Assembly (NCBI RefSeq): GCF_014200405.1
Contig: NZ_JACHBQ010000001.1
Location: forward strand, 1,426,001 to 1,490,000
From: Cryobacterium roopkundense
GTDB taxonomy: Bacteria; Actinomycetota; Actinomycetes; Actinomycetales; Microbacteriaceae
Length of the DNA stretch: 64,000 bases
Direction of reading: 5' to 3'
Of the stretch, positions 31,128 through 39,497 are shown piece after piece. Made by a program: the position numbers and the translations under genes. Every line of letters starts with the position of its first letter. Within the stretch, counting starts at the first letter, position 1. Below the pieces are notes generated by a model. It saw only the letters and a program-made list of their open reading frames with translations. It searched no databases and was not told the DNA's origin.

Positions 31128-32005
31128 ACGCCCCCGTCCTCAGGCCCGACTCTTCTGCCGCCACCCTGAAGCGTCGCTTCTCCCTGCGTCTTGCCCTGCT
31201 GCTGGCCGCCGTCCTGCTCCTCACGGGGGCACTGCTCTGGTTCACGGCGACAGCGGGTCACGCCCTGCCGGTCGACCCGAAGATGCCGACCGATCCGATC
31301 GATCCGACGGCTCCCGTCGACCCTGGCGCGGGCGAAGGCGGTCTGACGATCGACATCAACGGCCCCAACGGCGCGCCGTCGTCTGCGATCGTCACTCTCG
31401 TGGGGATCACCCTGCTGTCGGTGGCACCGGCCCTGTTGCTCATGATGACGAGCTTCACGAAGATCTTCGTCGTGCTCGCCATGACCCGTAACGCGCTGGC
31501 CCTGCCGTCCATCCCGCCCAACCAGGTGCTCGCCGGACTTGCGCTCTTCCTCTCGCTGTTCATCATGGCGCCGGTTCTTGCCGACATTAACACTCTCGCC
31601 GTCACGCCGTACCTCGACGGCGGCATGACGTTCACGGAGGCCCTCGCAGCAGCATCCACTCCGCTTCAACACTTCATGATGGCAAATACCCGCGAGGAAG
31701 ACCTTGCTCTGATGACGCGGGCCGCGGGCCAGGAGAACCCCGCCAGCCCGGACGACGTTGAGCTCCTCACGCTCATTCCCGCCTTCATGATCTCCGAACT
31801 TCGTGCGGCCTTCATCATCGGTTTCGTCATCTTCATTCCCTTTCTCGTCATCGACATCGTGGTCTCCGCGGCCCTGATGTCGATGGGAATGATGATGCTC
31901 CCGCCGGTGATGATTTCCCTGCCGTTTAAAATCCTGCTCTTCGTGCTCGTCGACGGCTGGGGACTCATCATCACCTCGCTTATCGGCAGTTATCGGATGG
32001 GCTGA
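31124..32005 (+). CDS. fliP: Flagellar biosynthetic protein FliP
   Basis: 293 residues. An N-terminal signal-like helix (LALLLAAVLLLTGALLWFTA) precedes a Pro/Asp-rich linker (PKMPTDPIDPTAPVDPGAGE), which is unusual. The FliP core begins VTLVGITLLSVAPALLLMMT and continues with SFTKIFVVLAMTRNAL and ELRAAFIIGFVIFIPFLVID, the family signature. FliP forms the pore of the flagellar export gate with FliQ and FliR. The start is GTG 31124, overlapping the fliO stop; an in-frame start at 31088 is less likely. Confidence 0.94.
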   Translation: MNAPVLRPDSSAATLKRRFSLRLALLLAAVLLLTGALLWFTATAGHALPVDPKMPTDPIDPTAPVDPGAGEGGLTIDINGPNGAPSSAIVTLVGITLLSVAPALLLMMTSFTKIFVVLAMTRNALALPSIPPNQVLAGLALFLSLFIMAPVLADINTLAVTPYLDGGMTFTEALAAASTPLQHFMMANTREEDLALMTRAAGQENPASPDDVELLTLIPAFMISELRAAFIIGFVIFIPFLVIDIVVSAALMSMGMMMLPPVMISLPFKILLFVLVDGWGLIITSLIGSYRMG

Positions 32006-32280
32006 TGGACACCAACGCCGTTCTCGACATTGGTCTGCAGGCCCTGTGGCTCGCGGCGAAACTCTCAGCCCCTGTGCTCATCACGGCACTCGTCGTGGGC
32101 TTCGCCATCTCGCTCCTGCAATCGATCACTCAGATCCAGGAGGTGACGCTGTCGTTTGTGCCCAAGGCCATTGCCGTCTCCATCGCCCTGCTGATCACAG
32201 GACACTGGATGATCTCCGAGTCGGTGGCCTTCACTCACGCCATGTTCGATAAGATTCCCACGCTGATCGGCGGCGGGTGA
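32005..32280 (+). CDS. fliQ: Flagellar biosynthetic protein FliQ
   Basis: 91 residues with two membrane helices, the full length of the family. LIAxxxGFxISLLQ-like conservation is visible in LITALVVGFAISLLQSITQI, followed by QEVTLSFVPKAIAVSIALLI. FliQ wraps around the FliP/FliR export gate. Its ATG shares one base with the fliP stop, and its stop overlaps the fliR start (TGATG). Confidence 0.95.
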   Translation: MDTNAVLDIGLQALWLAAKLSAPVLITALVVGFAISLLQSITQIQEVTLSFVPKAIAVSIALLITGHWMISESVAFTHAMFDKIPTLIGGG

Positions 32281-33038
32281 TGGAATTCTCTCTCAACCTC
32301 GCGTGGATCGAAGCGGTGATGCTCGCCGGGGTCCGCATGATCGCCTTTCTCGTGATCGCCCCGCCGTTTTCCTACCGGGCGTTCCCAGCGCGCATCAAAG
32401 CGATGCTTGGCATCGGGCTGGCCCTCGCCGTGGCTCCCCGCGTGACCGCAACCTACGAGTCCCTGAGCACTGCGGGCTTCTTTGGAGCGCTCGTGCTCGA
32501 GATCTTGGTGGGCGGACTGCTCGGGTTTCTCGTGTTCGTCATATTCTCCGCCGTGCAGTCAGCCGGCGGCCTGATCGACATGTTCAGCGGATTCCAGATG
32601 GCCCAAGGCTATGACCCGCAGTCCATGGTCAACGGTGCCCAGTTCACCCGGCTGTTCCAGATGACGGCTCTCGCCCTGCTGTTCGCCTCTGGCGGCTATC
32701 AGCTCATCATCGGCGGCCTCGTGCGCTCCTTTAACGCATTGCCGCTCGGCGGAGGCATCGACATGGCCGCCCCCGTGCAGGCACTGATCGGGGCCGTCAG
32801 CCAGATGTTCCTGGCCGCGGTACAGATCGCCGGCCCGTTGCTCGTCGTGCTCTTTCTCGCGGATGCCGGCCTCGGCCTGATCACGCGGGTCGCCCCGGCG
32901 CTCAACGCGTTCGCCCTCGGCTTCCCGCTCAAAATCCTCATCACCCTGACCCTGGCCGCCGCCGTGTACGTGGCATTGCCCCACATCGTCTCCTCGCTCA
33001 CCGGCGAGGCCGTCGATGCGCTGATGGGGGTGAGGTAG
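32280..33038 (+). CDS. fliR: Flagellar biosynthetic protein FliR
   Basis: 252 residues, with six or more membrane helices. FSYRAFPARIKAMLGIGLAL and GGLIDMFSGFQMAQGYDPQS are characteristic FliR stretches. FliR completes the FliP5-FliQ4-FliR1 gate and seeds FlhB binding. It is not fused to FlhB, unlike in some clostridia. ATG 32280 overlaps the fliQ stop; a GTG at 32277 is also in frame and would add one residue. It abuts flhB directly. Confidence 0.94.
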   Translation: MEFSLNLAWIEAVMLAGVRMIAFLVIAPPFSYRAFPARIKAMLGIGLALAVAPRVTATYESLSTAGFFGALVLEILVGGLLGFLVFVIFSAVQSAGGLIDMFSGFQMAQGYDPQSMVNGAQFTRLFQMTALALLFASGGYQLIIGGLVRSFNALPLGGGIDMAAPVQALIGAVSQMFLAAVQIAGPLLVVLFLADAGLGLITRVAPALNAFALGFPLKILITLTLAAAVYVALPHIVSSLTGEAVDALMGVR

Positions 33039-34166
33039 ATGGCTGAGCCCGATTCCGGCGAGAAGACCGAGCCGGCGACCCAAAAACGCATGAAAGAAGT
33101 GCGGGCCAAGGGCCAGCTGTCCAAGTCCCAGGACGTCACGGCCTGGCTCGGCGTCGGTGCCGCGGCAATCATGATTCCGGCCACCATCGAGGCCGGCGCC
33201 GAGGCCGGCAGCGACCAGATGTTCACTATCAAGAGCCTGATCATGAACCCCGACCCGCTCGAGGCCGTCACGGCGCTCGGCGACGGTATGGCTTCCATGG
33301 CCGGGGTGCTCACCCCCATGCTGCTCCTCGTCGTGGGAGTCGTACTCTTCGGCGCAGCGCTGCAGGGCGGCATCCACTTCAAGAAGTTCGAGGGCAAGTT
33401 CGAGCAGTTCAACATGGTCACGGGCCTGAAGCGGGTCTTCGGCGGTCAGGCGCTGTGGGAGGGCGTGAAGTCCCTGCTCAAAACAGCCGTCGTGGGTCTC
33501 GTGCTGTTCTGGGTGATTCAGGGTCTCATGCCCGTCATGATGACGGCCGGCGGCCTGCCGGTGATGGAGCTGATCGGCGCGGCCGGCGATGGTGCTGCGG
33601 CGCTGCTGCGATCAGCGGTCATTGCCGGGCTCATCCTGGCGGCGGCGGACGTCTTCGTGGTGATGCGGCGCAACCGTAAGAAGACGCGCATGACCAAGAA
33701 GGAGGTGCGTGACGAGAACAAGGCCTCGGAGGGCGATCCCATGATCAAGTCTCAGCGCCGCGCCCGTCAGCTCGCAATGAGTCGCAACCGCATGATCGCC
33801 TCAGTGACCGACGCCGACGTCGTGCTGGTCAACCCGACGCATGTGGCCGTTGCGCTGAGCTACGAACCCGGCAAATCAGCCCCGCGGGTCGTGGCGAAGG
33901 GAGTGGGACACATTGCCACCCGCATCCGCGAGCAGGCCGAAACCGACCGGGTCCCCATCGTGCAGGACATCCCGCTTGCCAGAGCGCTGCACGGCGCGTG
34001 CGAGATCGGCGAGGAGATCCCCGTCGACAGGTACAACTCGGTCGCCCGGGTGCTCGCCTTCGTGATGGCGCTCAAGGGGCGCGGCGGGGGAGGCGGGGGC
34101 GTGCACACCATGACCCCGCAACCAGCACAGAATCCATCTTTCGCAACGACCACCGGAGGCAACTGA
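33039..34166 (+). CDS. flhB: Flagellar biosynthetic protein FlhB
   Basis: 375 residues. The start EPDSGEKTEPATQKRMKEVR is the family N-terminus. Four membrane helices follow, then a cytoplasmic domain with the autocleavage motif NPTH at residues 265-268 (VVLVNPTHVAVALSYEPGKS). Autocleavage and contact with FliK switch export from hook to filament substrates. The last 30 residues are a Gly-rich, low-complexity tail (GRGGGGGGVHTMTPQPAQNP) beyond the usual end. It is one base from flhA. Confidence 0.95.
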   Translation: MAEPDSGEKTEPATQKRMKEVRAKGQLSKSQDVTAWLGVGAAAIMIPATIEAGAEAGSDQMFTIKSLIMNPDPLEAVTALGDGMASMAGVLTPMLLLVVGVVLFGAALQGGIHFKKFEGKFEQFNMVTGLKRVFGGQALWEGVKSLLKTAVVGLVLFWVIQGLMPVMMTAGGLPVMELIGAAGDGAAALLRSAVIAGLILAAADVFVVMRRNRKKTRMTKKEVRDENKASEGDPMIKSQRRARQLAMSRNRMIASVTDADVVLVNPTHVAVALSYEPGKSAPRVVAKGVGHIATRIREQAETDRVPIVQDIPLARALHGACEIGEEIPVDRYNSVARVLAFVMALKGRGGGGGGVHTMTPQPAQNPSFATTTGGN

Positions 34167-34167
34167 C

Positions 34168-36219
34168 GTGAATCGCAATCTCACCAAGCTCGCCGTGCCC
34201 GTCGGTGTCGTGGGCATCATCCTGCTGCTCGTCGTGCCGATCCCCGCGGTTATGCTCGACCTGCTCATCATCGTGAACATCATGCTCGCGCTCGTGACCC
34301 TGCTGACGACCATGTTCGTGAAGAAGCCTCTCGACTTCTCGGTCTTTCCCTCACTGCTGCTCGTGGCCACGCTGTTCCGACTGGGCCTCAACGTGGCGTC
34401 CACTCGATTGGTGCTGGGTGACGGGTACGCCGGGCAGGTGATCGAGGCCTTCGGTCACGTGGCCGTTGGCGGATCAATCATCATCGGCGCCGTTATCTTT
34501 CTCATTCTCGTCGTCATCCAGTTCGTCGTGGTCACGAAGGGCGCCGAACGCGTCGCGGAGGTCGGCGCTCGCTTCACTCTCGACGCCATGCCCGGCAAGC
34601 AGATGGCGATCGACGCCGACCTGAACGCCGGCCAGATCACCGACGCGCAAGCCAAGGACCGCCGCGCGGAGGTGTCGGCGGAGGCTGACTTCTACGGTGC
34701 GATGGACGGCGCCTCGAAGTTCGTCAAGGGTGATGCCATCGCGGGCATCATCATCATCATCATCAACCTCGTCGGCGGCATCGCGATCGGCATGCTGCAA
34801 AAGGGTATGGAGATCACCGATGCCCTCAACACGTATGCCCTCCTGACGATCGGCGACGGCCTCGTCACCCAGATCCCCGCCCTGCTGATGGCTGTCGCCA
34901 CCGGCATGATCGTCACCCGCTCGAACGCCGAAGCCGACATGGGATCGACCGCGTCGACCCAGCTGTCGCAGTCCCGCTACGCCCTCACCATCGCCGGCTC
35001 GGCCGCCATCCTGATGGCGCTCATACCCGGCATGCCCATCTTCCCGTTCTTGATCGTGGGCGTGGCCCTGATCGTGATCGGGCAACGCATCAAGTCCGGC
35101 GAGACGACAAAGCAGGCGGCAGCGGATGCGAGCCTTGCGGCAGAGAAGACGGCTCCCCGCTCCGACACCCCGGAGGACCTGATCGAACAGATGCGGGTGC
35201 ACGCCCTCGAGATCATGCTCGCCCCCGACCTCGTCGACATGGTGTCCGGCGCCTCCGACGACCTCCTGGCGCGGGTGCGCGGGCTGCGACGCAAGATCGC
35301 TCTCGACCTCGGTGTGGTCGTGCCGCCGGTGCGCACCCGCGACAGCGTGGAGCTGCCGGCTTCGACCTATTCCATTCGCATCGCCGGCGTGGAATATGGT
35401 CGCGGACTCGCCCCGTCCGGCAAGGTGCTCGCCCTCGGTGAGGCGCTCGACGGCCTGCCCGGCGTGGTCACTGTCGAACCCGTTTTCGGGCTCGCTGGCA
35501 AATGGGTGCCGAGCGAGATGCGACACAGCGCCGAAATGACCGGTGCCACCGTGATCGACCCAGTGTCGGTGCTGATCACACACCTCTCCTCGATCATCTC
35601 GCTCAACGCGGCGCGACTGCTCACGCGAGAAGACGTTCGTGTGCTGACGGATGGCGTGAAGCAGGTCAACCCCTCGGCCGTCGACGATTTGATTCCCGGT
35701 CTGCTCTCCCTCGCCGAGGTTCAGCGAGTGCTGCAGGGGCTCCTGATGGAGGGGATCCCGATCAATGATCTGCCGCGCATTTATGAGGCGCTGTCGCTGC
35801 GGGCAAAAACGAGCAACGACCCTGAGGGCCTCATCGAAGCGGCGCGCCAGGCCCTGGGCCCGGCACTCACAGTGCAGTATCTCGACGGAAACCTGCTGCG
35901 CGTCATCATGATCGAGCCCACTCTGGAACAATCAATGCTCGAGGGCATGCGCCCGTCCGAGCAGGGCACCCAGATCATGATGGATGCCGCGAAGATCGAG
36001 ACCGTGCTGTCAAGCGTTCGCACCTCGGTCGCCGCCGTCGAGGCGAGCGGACTGAGCGCCGTCCTCGTGTGCGCACCCGCGCTGCGCCCGGCCGTCCGCC
36101 GCCTGGTCTCAACCCAGTCGGGCGGGCTCCCGGTGCTCTCGTACCAGGAAGTCACCTCCGCAAACGTGACCATCGAGACGGTTGGAGTGGTGCGTGGAGC
36201 CGAATCGCTTTCTGCTTAA
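34168..36219 (+). CDS. flhA: Flagellar biosynthesis protein FlhA
   Basis: 683 residues, full length. The eight-helix membrane part holds the FHIPEP signature AERVAEVGARFTLDAMPGKQ followed by MAIDADLNAGQITD. The cytoplasmic export-ring domain starts at about residue 340 (TPEDLIEQMRVHALEIMLAP). FlhA docks chaperone-substrate complexes and couples the proton gradient to export. The start is GTG 34168 with GGAGG upstream. Its 3' end overlaps the flhF-like gene by 26 bases. Confidence 0.96.
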   Translation: MNRNLTKLAVPVGVVGIILLLVVPIPAVMLDLLIIVNIMLALVTLLTTMFVKKPLDFSVFPSLLLVATLFRLGLNVASTRLVLGDGYAGQVIEAFGHVAVGGSIIIGAVIFLILVVIQFVVVTKGAERVAEVGARFTLDAMPGKQMAIDADLNAGQITDAQAKDRRAEVSAEADFYGAMDGASKFVKGDAIAGIIIIIINLVGGIAIGMLQKGMEITDALNTYALLTIGDGLVTQIPALLMAVATGMIVTRSNAEADMGSTASTQLSQSRYALTIAGSAAILMALIPGMPIFPFLIVGVALIVIGQRIKSGETTKQAAADASLAAEKTAPRSDTPEDLIEQMRVHALEIMLAPDLVDMVSGASDDLLARVRGLRRKIALDLGVVVPPVRTRDSVELPASTYSIRIAGVEYGRGLAPSGKVLALGEALDGLPGVVTVEPVFGLAGKWVPSEMRHSAEMTGATVIDPVSVLITHLSSIISLNAARLLTREDVRVLTDGVKQVNPSAVDDLIPGLLSLAEVQRVLQGLLMEGIPINDLPRIYEALSLRAKTSNDPEGLIEAARQALGPALTVQYLDGNLLRVIMIEPTLEQSMLEGMRPSEQGTQIMMDAAKIETVLSSVRTSVAAVEASGLSAVLVCAPALRPAVRRLVSTQSGGLPVLSYQEVTSANVTIETVGVVRGAESLSA

Positions 36220-37135
36220 GGGTACGACCATGCAGGAGCTGCAGGATCGAGTGCGCCTCGAACATGGAGCCCACGCCCGCATCATCTCAGCCGAACGCGT
36301 CACCGTGGGCGGTGTGCGCGGATTCTTCGCTAGACAACACTTTGAGGCGACCGTCGAGGTCGGACCGGTACATCGCCGCGCAGAACGCGCCCTGCTCGAT
36401 GTTCCGGCCCGGCTCGGCATCGCCGCCTTGCTGGACGATGCCGACGCGGCAGAGGCGCGCAGCAACGGACTCGCGGGCGATGCGTCGATTTCCACCGAAT
36501 CCGATGACTTCGCGGCCCTCATGGACGACCTAACGTTCGCGACGGCACGAACCAGTTCCCCGGCCGAGCCGCTGGGCGCGCCCCCGGACGCGCCGGCCCC
36601 GCTGGCCCGGGCGGGCGACCTCGTGCTCGTGATCGGCCTCACAGGTGAGGCCCTCGAGGTAGCGCGTGCCATGGTGCTCCTGACCGCGAACGCCGACCTC
36701 CGCGTGGGTGGATCCCTCTCTGCCCCCGGCCTTGACAGGGTCGACGACCGCCGCGATGCGCTGGCCGCGCGAGCCAGGGGAGTGGAACTCGATCAAACCA
36801 CTTTCGTAGCCTTCGGCCTGGCGCGCCCCGGAGTGGATGCGTCGGCCGACCTGGCCCTGCGCACCGCGAGCATCGGCAGCGTCGGCGCGGACCAGGTCTG
36901 GGTCGTCGTGGACACAGGACGGAAGGTCGACGACACGGCGCGCTGGGTGAGTGCCATCGCGGAGTCCGTGCACATCGACGCCGTGGCTGCGGTGGGCGCC
37001 GAGCTGACGACCAGCCCGGAGACGGTTTCTGACCTCCGCCTTCCCGTTCGGTGGATCGACCTCGGGGTCGAAGCGCGTTCGTCCGGGCGACGCGCGGCCG
37101 CCCCCATACGGGGTGCGGCCGACAGGTCGCGATAA
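36194..37135 (+). CDS. FlhF-like protein with a degenerate GTPase domain
   Basis: 313 residues, between flhA and csrA where flhF normally lies. The N-terminus (RFLLKGTTMQELQDRVRLEH, then ARIISAERVTVGGVRGFFAR and HFEATVEV) matches the FlhF B-domain region. Where FlhF has the P-loop GxTGxGKTT, this protein has VLVIGLTGEALEVARAM (residues 144-160): the Lys and Ser/Thr are gone, and no TKxD motif is visible near the C-terminus. It is therefore unlikely to bind GTP like an SRP GTPase, and may serve as a structural positioning factor. The start is GTG 36194 with GGAG at 36185-36188. No flhG follows. Confidence 0.75.
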   Translation: MEPNRFLLKGTTMQELQDRVRLEHGAHARIISAERVTVGGVRGFFARQHFEATVEVGPVHRRAERALLDVPARLGIAALLDDADAAEARSNGLAGDASISTESDDFAALMDDLTFATARTSSPAEPLGAPPDAPAPLARAGDLVLVIGLTGEALEVARAMVLLTANADLRVGGSLSAPGLDRVDDRRDALAARARGVELDQTTFVAFGLARPGVDASADLALRTASIGSVGADQVWVVVDTGRKVDDTARWVSAIAESVHIDAVAAVGAELTTSPETVSDLRLPVRWIDLGVEARSSGRRAAAPIRGAADRSR

Positions 37136-37144
37136 GCTGATCAA

Positions 37145-37507
37145 ATGCTGGTTCTGACACGCAAACCTGGGGAGAAAATCCTCATCGGGGACGATATCGT
37201 CATCACCGTGCTTGACGCGCGCGGCGACAGCGTTCGCATCGGAATTGATGCTCCACGCGGCGTGAAAATCCAGCGCGACGAGGTCGTTCGGGCCGTGAGC
37301 GAGGCCAACCTGGCTGCCACCGTGGCCGACGATGACGCCGAAGACCGCATCAAGCGCAATCTGGGTTTGCTCGGGCTCACGCTCACGGCGTCGTCCGCGG
37401 GCGGCGAGCCCGTGGCCACCACGGGAGAGACGGGAGCCCCGAAGCCGCAGCCCCGGCCGCCTCTGCCCGACGCCGAGCGGGGCGCCTCGTCGGCACCGAC
37501 AGTCTGA
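37145..37507 (+). CDS. csrA: Carbon storage regulator CsrA with long C-terminal extension
   Basis: 120 residues. The first 60 are canonical CsrA (LVLTRKPGEKILIGDDIVIT, then RIGIDAPRGVKIQRDEVV), a dimeric RNA-binding protein that recognises GGA in hairpin loops and blocks translation. The FliW-binding helix is extended, and a further 50 residues (AEDRIKRNLGLLGLTLTASS, then a Pro/Ala/Gly-rich tail) are added; most CsrA proteins end near 60-80. Last gene of the fliM operon. The likely target is the flagellin leader at 8291-8336, with FliW at 1898 as antagonist. Confidence 0.92.
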   Translation: MLVLTRKPGEKILIGDDIVITVLDARGDSVRIGIDAPRGVKIQRDEVVRAVSEANLAATVADDDAEDRIKRNLGLLGLTLTASSAGGEPVATTGETGAPKPQPRPPLPDAERGASSAPTV

Positions 37508-37517
37508 ACCGGTTCAG
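37504..37517. promoter_or_regulatory. Perfect palindrome at the csrA stop
   Basis: CTGAACCGGTTCAG, a 14-base palindrome that includes the csrA TGA. It shares the core RACCGGTY with the LacI-type operator at 25897-25910 and resembles LacI/GalR sites. It lies about 95 bases before the next gene, so it could be an operator there; it lacks a loop and T-run for a terminator. Confidence 0.4.
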
Positions 37518-37610
37518 TATGGAGTCTCTGCCGGTTTAGTCCACGGAGTCCATCCATTTCTCCGGTCGGCGCATCCACCGGATTGTGCAGCGTGAGTATC
37601 GTGCACGCAC

Positions 37611-39056
37611 ATGCAATGGTTCGCGGCCGGTGACTACGAGATCGCGCGGCCGGTACTGCAGCGCGGTGTTGCGGCGTGCTTCCTCCTCGCGTTCGTCTCG
37701 GCGATCAACCAGTTCCCCGCCCTGCTGGGCGAGCACGGGCTGCTGCCCGTGCCTCGATTCCTGGCGCGCGTGTCCTTCCGTGAGGCGCCGAGCCTTTTCC
37801 ACTGGCGATACTCCGACACCATGCTGCTCACGGTCTGCTGGACCGGATCGGCTGTTGCGGCGTTCCTTGTGCTCGGGCTGCCCCAGCTGGGTCCGGCCTG
37901 GGTTCCGATCCGTCTGTTCCTGCTGCTGTGGGCGGCCTATCTCCCCGTCGTCAACGTCGGCCAAACGTTTTATTCCTTCGGCTGGGAAAGCCTTCTCCTC
38001 GAGGCTGGGTTCGTCGTTGCCTTCCTCGGCTCGAACGGCGTCGCGCCGCCCCTCACGATCATTCTGTTCGTGCGCTGGCTGGTCTTTAGACTGGAATTCG
38101 GCGCCGGCATGATCAAAATTCGTGGCGGCCGTGAGTGGCGCGACCTCACCGCACTCTTCTACCATCACGAGACCCAGCCGCTGCCGAATCCCTTCAGCAG
38201 GTGCGTGCACCCTCTGCCCCGCTGGTTCCACCGCGGGGAGGTGCTCTGCAACCATGTCGCCCAACTGGGGGTGCCGTTCTTCCTCTTCGCGCCCCAGCCC
38301 GTCGCATCCGTTGCCGCGGCCGTGATCATCCTCACCCAGCTATGGCTCGTGTTCACGGGCAACTTCGCCTGGCTCAACGCGATCACCATCGTGCTCGCAT
38401 TCGCGGCCGTCGACGACACTGCTTTCCGCGTCGTGCTCGGTGTCCCCGGTCCGTCACCCCGCGAAACCACGCCGGTCTGGTTCCTGGCCGTCGTGTTGCT
38501 GGTGACCGCGCTCCTGCTCGCACTCAGCTCCTGGCCCCTGCGCAACCTCCTCTCGCGGAGACAGCTCATGAACGCGAGTTTCAATCGCTACCACCTCGTG
38601 AACGCCTATGGCGCATTCGGCACCGTCACCAGGGTGCGTTTCGAGATAATCGTGGAGGGTAACGACGATGCGGTGCCCGGCCGCGACGCCGAATGGCTCG
38701 AGTACGGCTTTCGGGCCATGCCGGGCGACCCCGGGCGCATGCCGCCGCAGGTGGCGCCGTATCACCTGCGGCTGGACTGGCTGATGTGGTTTCTGGCCCT
38801 GGGTGCCAGGGACACCCGGTGGTTCGAAGTATTCCTGCTACGCCTGCTGCAGGGAGACCGGCGGACGCTTCGTCTGCTGCGGTACAACCCTTTTCCGACC
38901 GGGGCGCCGCGCTGGATCAGGGCACGCCTCTTCGAGTATCGCTACACCTCGCTGGCCGAACGCCGCGCCACGGGAGCATGGTGGGCGCGTACCGAAGTCG
39001 GAATACTCGTGCCGCCGGTCGCCTTCGAGGGAACGGCAGACAACGACCAGTCGTAA
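37611..39056 (+). CDS. Lipase maturation factor family membrane protein
   Basis: 481 residues with about ten hydrophobic segments in the first 330. The order GWESLLLEAGFVVAFLGSN, RWLVFRLEFGAGMIKIRGGR and DLTALFYHHETQPLPNPFSR is the signature of the LMF1-like family. Vertebrate LMF1 helps fold lipases in the ER; the bacterial role is unknown. The C-terminal 150 residues form a soluble domain (NRYHLVNAYGAFGTVTRVRF) also present in the family. No Shine-Dalgarno is obvious before the ATG. It stands alone, after csrA and tail-to-tail with the S4 gene; no lipase gene is adjacent. Confidence 0.85.
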   Translation: MQWFAAGDYEIARPVLQRGVAACFLLAFVSAINQFPALLGEHGLLPVPRFLARVSFREAPSLFHWRYSDTMLLTVCWTGSAVAAFLVLGLPQLGPAWVPIRLFLLLWAAYLPVVNVGQTFYSFGWESLLLEAGFVVAFLGSNGVAPPLTIILFVRWLVFRLEFGAGMIKIRGGREWRDLTALFYHHETQPLPNPFSRCVHPLPRWFHRGEVLCNHVAQLGVPFFLFAPQPVASVAAAVIILTQLWLVFTGNFAWLNAITIVLAFAAVDDTAFRVVLGVPGPSPRETTPVWFLAVVLLVTALLLALSSWPLRNLLSRRQLMNASFNRYHLVNAYGAFGTVTRVRFEIIVEGNDDAVPGRDAEWLEYGFRAMPGDPGRMPPQVAPYHLRLDWLMWFLALGARDTRWFEVFLLRLLQGDRRTLRLLRYNPFPTGAPRWIRARLFEYRYTSLAERRATGAWWARTEVGILVPPVAFEGTADNDQS

Positions 39057-39084
39057 GTGTGCCGCGCCACCAGGTTGGTGACAG

Positions 39085-39456
39085 CTAGTACCCGCGGAGC
39101 TCCTCGATGTCGCGACGCTCGCGTTTCGTGGGCCGCCCGGCACCGCGGTCACGCGTCGGAACCATCGCGACCTCCTCCCGTGGCGGCGGCGGGGGAGTAT
39201 GGTCCACGAAACACTCCGCAGCCACGATCGCGCCCACGCGCTTGACTATGAGGCGTGACACGATTAGCACCCGGTCGAAACCGTCCGTGCGCACCCGCAC
39301 CTCGTCGCCGATCCGCAGGGACTGGGCGGCCTTGGCCTTGTCACCGTTCACGCGCACGTGCCCCGCACGACACGCCGCCGTGGCCATGGAGCGCGTCTTG
39401 AACAGGCGCACTCCCCAGGTCCAGCTGTCGACGCGCGCGGTGAGAACGGGTTCCAT
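39085..39456 (-). CDS. S4-domain RNA-binding protein (Hsp15/HslR-like)
   Basis: 123 residues. An S4 RNA-binding domain occupies residues about 7-70 (RVDSWTWGVRLFKTRSMATA, then GHVRVNGDKAKAAQSLRIGD). A basic C-terminal tail (GRPTKRERRDIEELRGY) follows. In E. coli, Hsp15 binds stalled 50S subunits carrying nascent tRNA, but this actinobacterial relative could have another target. It is on the minus strand behind the carotenoid operon, 41 bases after crtEb, and may be co-transcribed. Confidence 0.85.
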   Translation of the reverse strand: MEPVLTARVDSWTWGVRLFKTRSMATAACRAGHVRVNGDKAKAAQSLRIGDEVRVRTDGFDRVLIVSRLIVKRVGAIVAAECFVDHTPPPPPREEVAMVPTRDRGAGRPTKRERRDIEELRGY

Positions 39457-39497
39457 TGGACAACTCTATTCCGTTGGCGGCCGGTCCGTTCGATTGG

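Noticed and set aside
37118..37125. GCCGACAG in front of csrA as another sigma-28 promoter
   Set aside because: No TAAC element at the required 11-base gap; csrA is closely spaced with the upstream operon.
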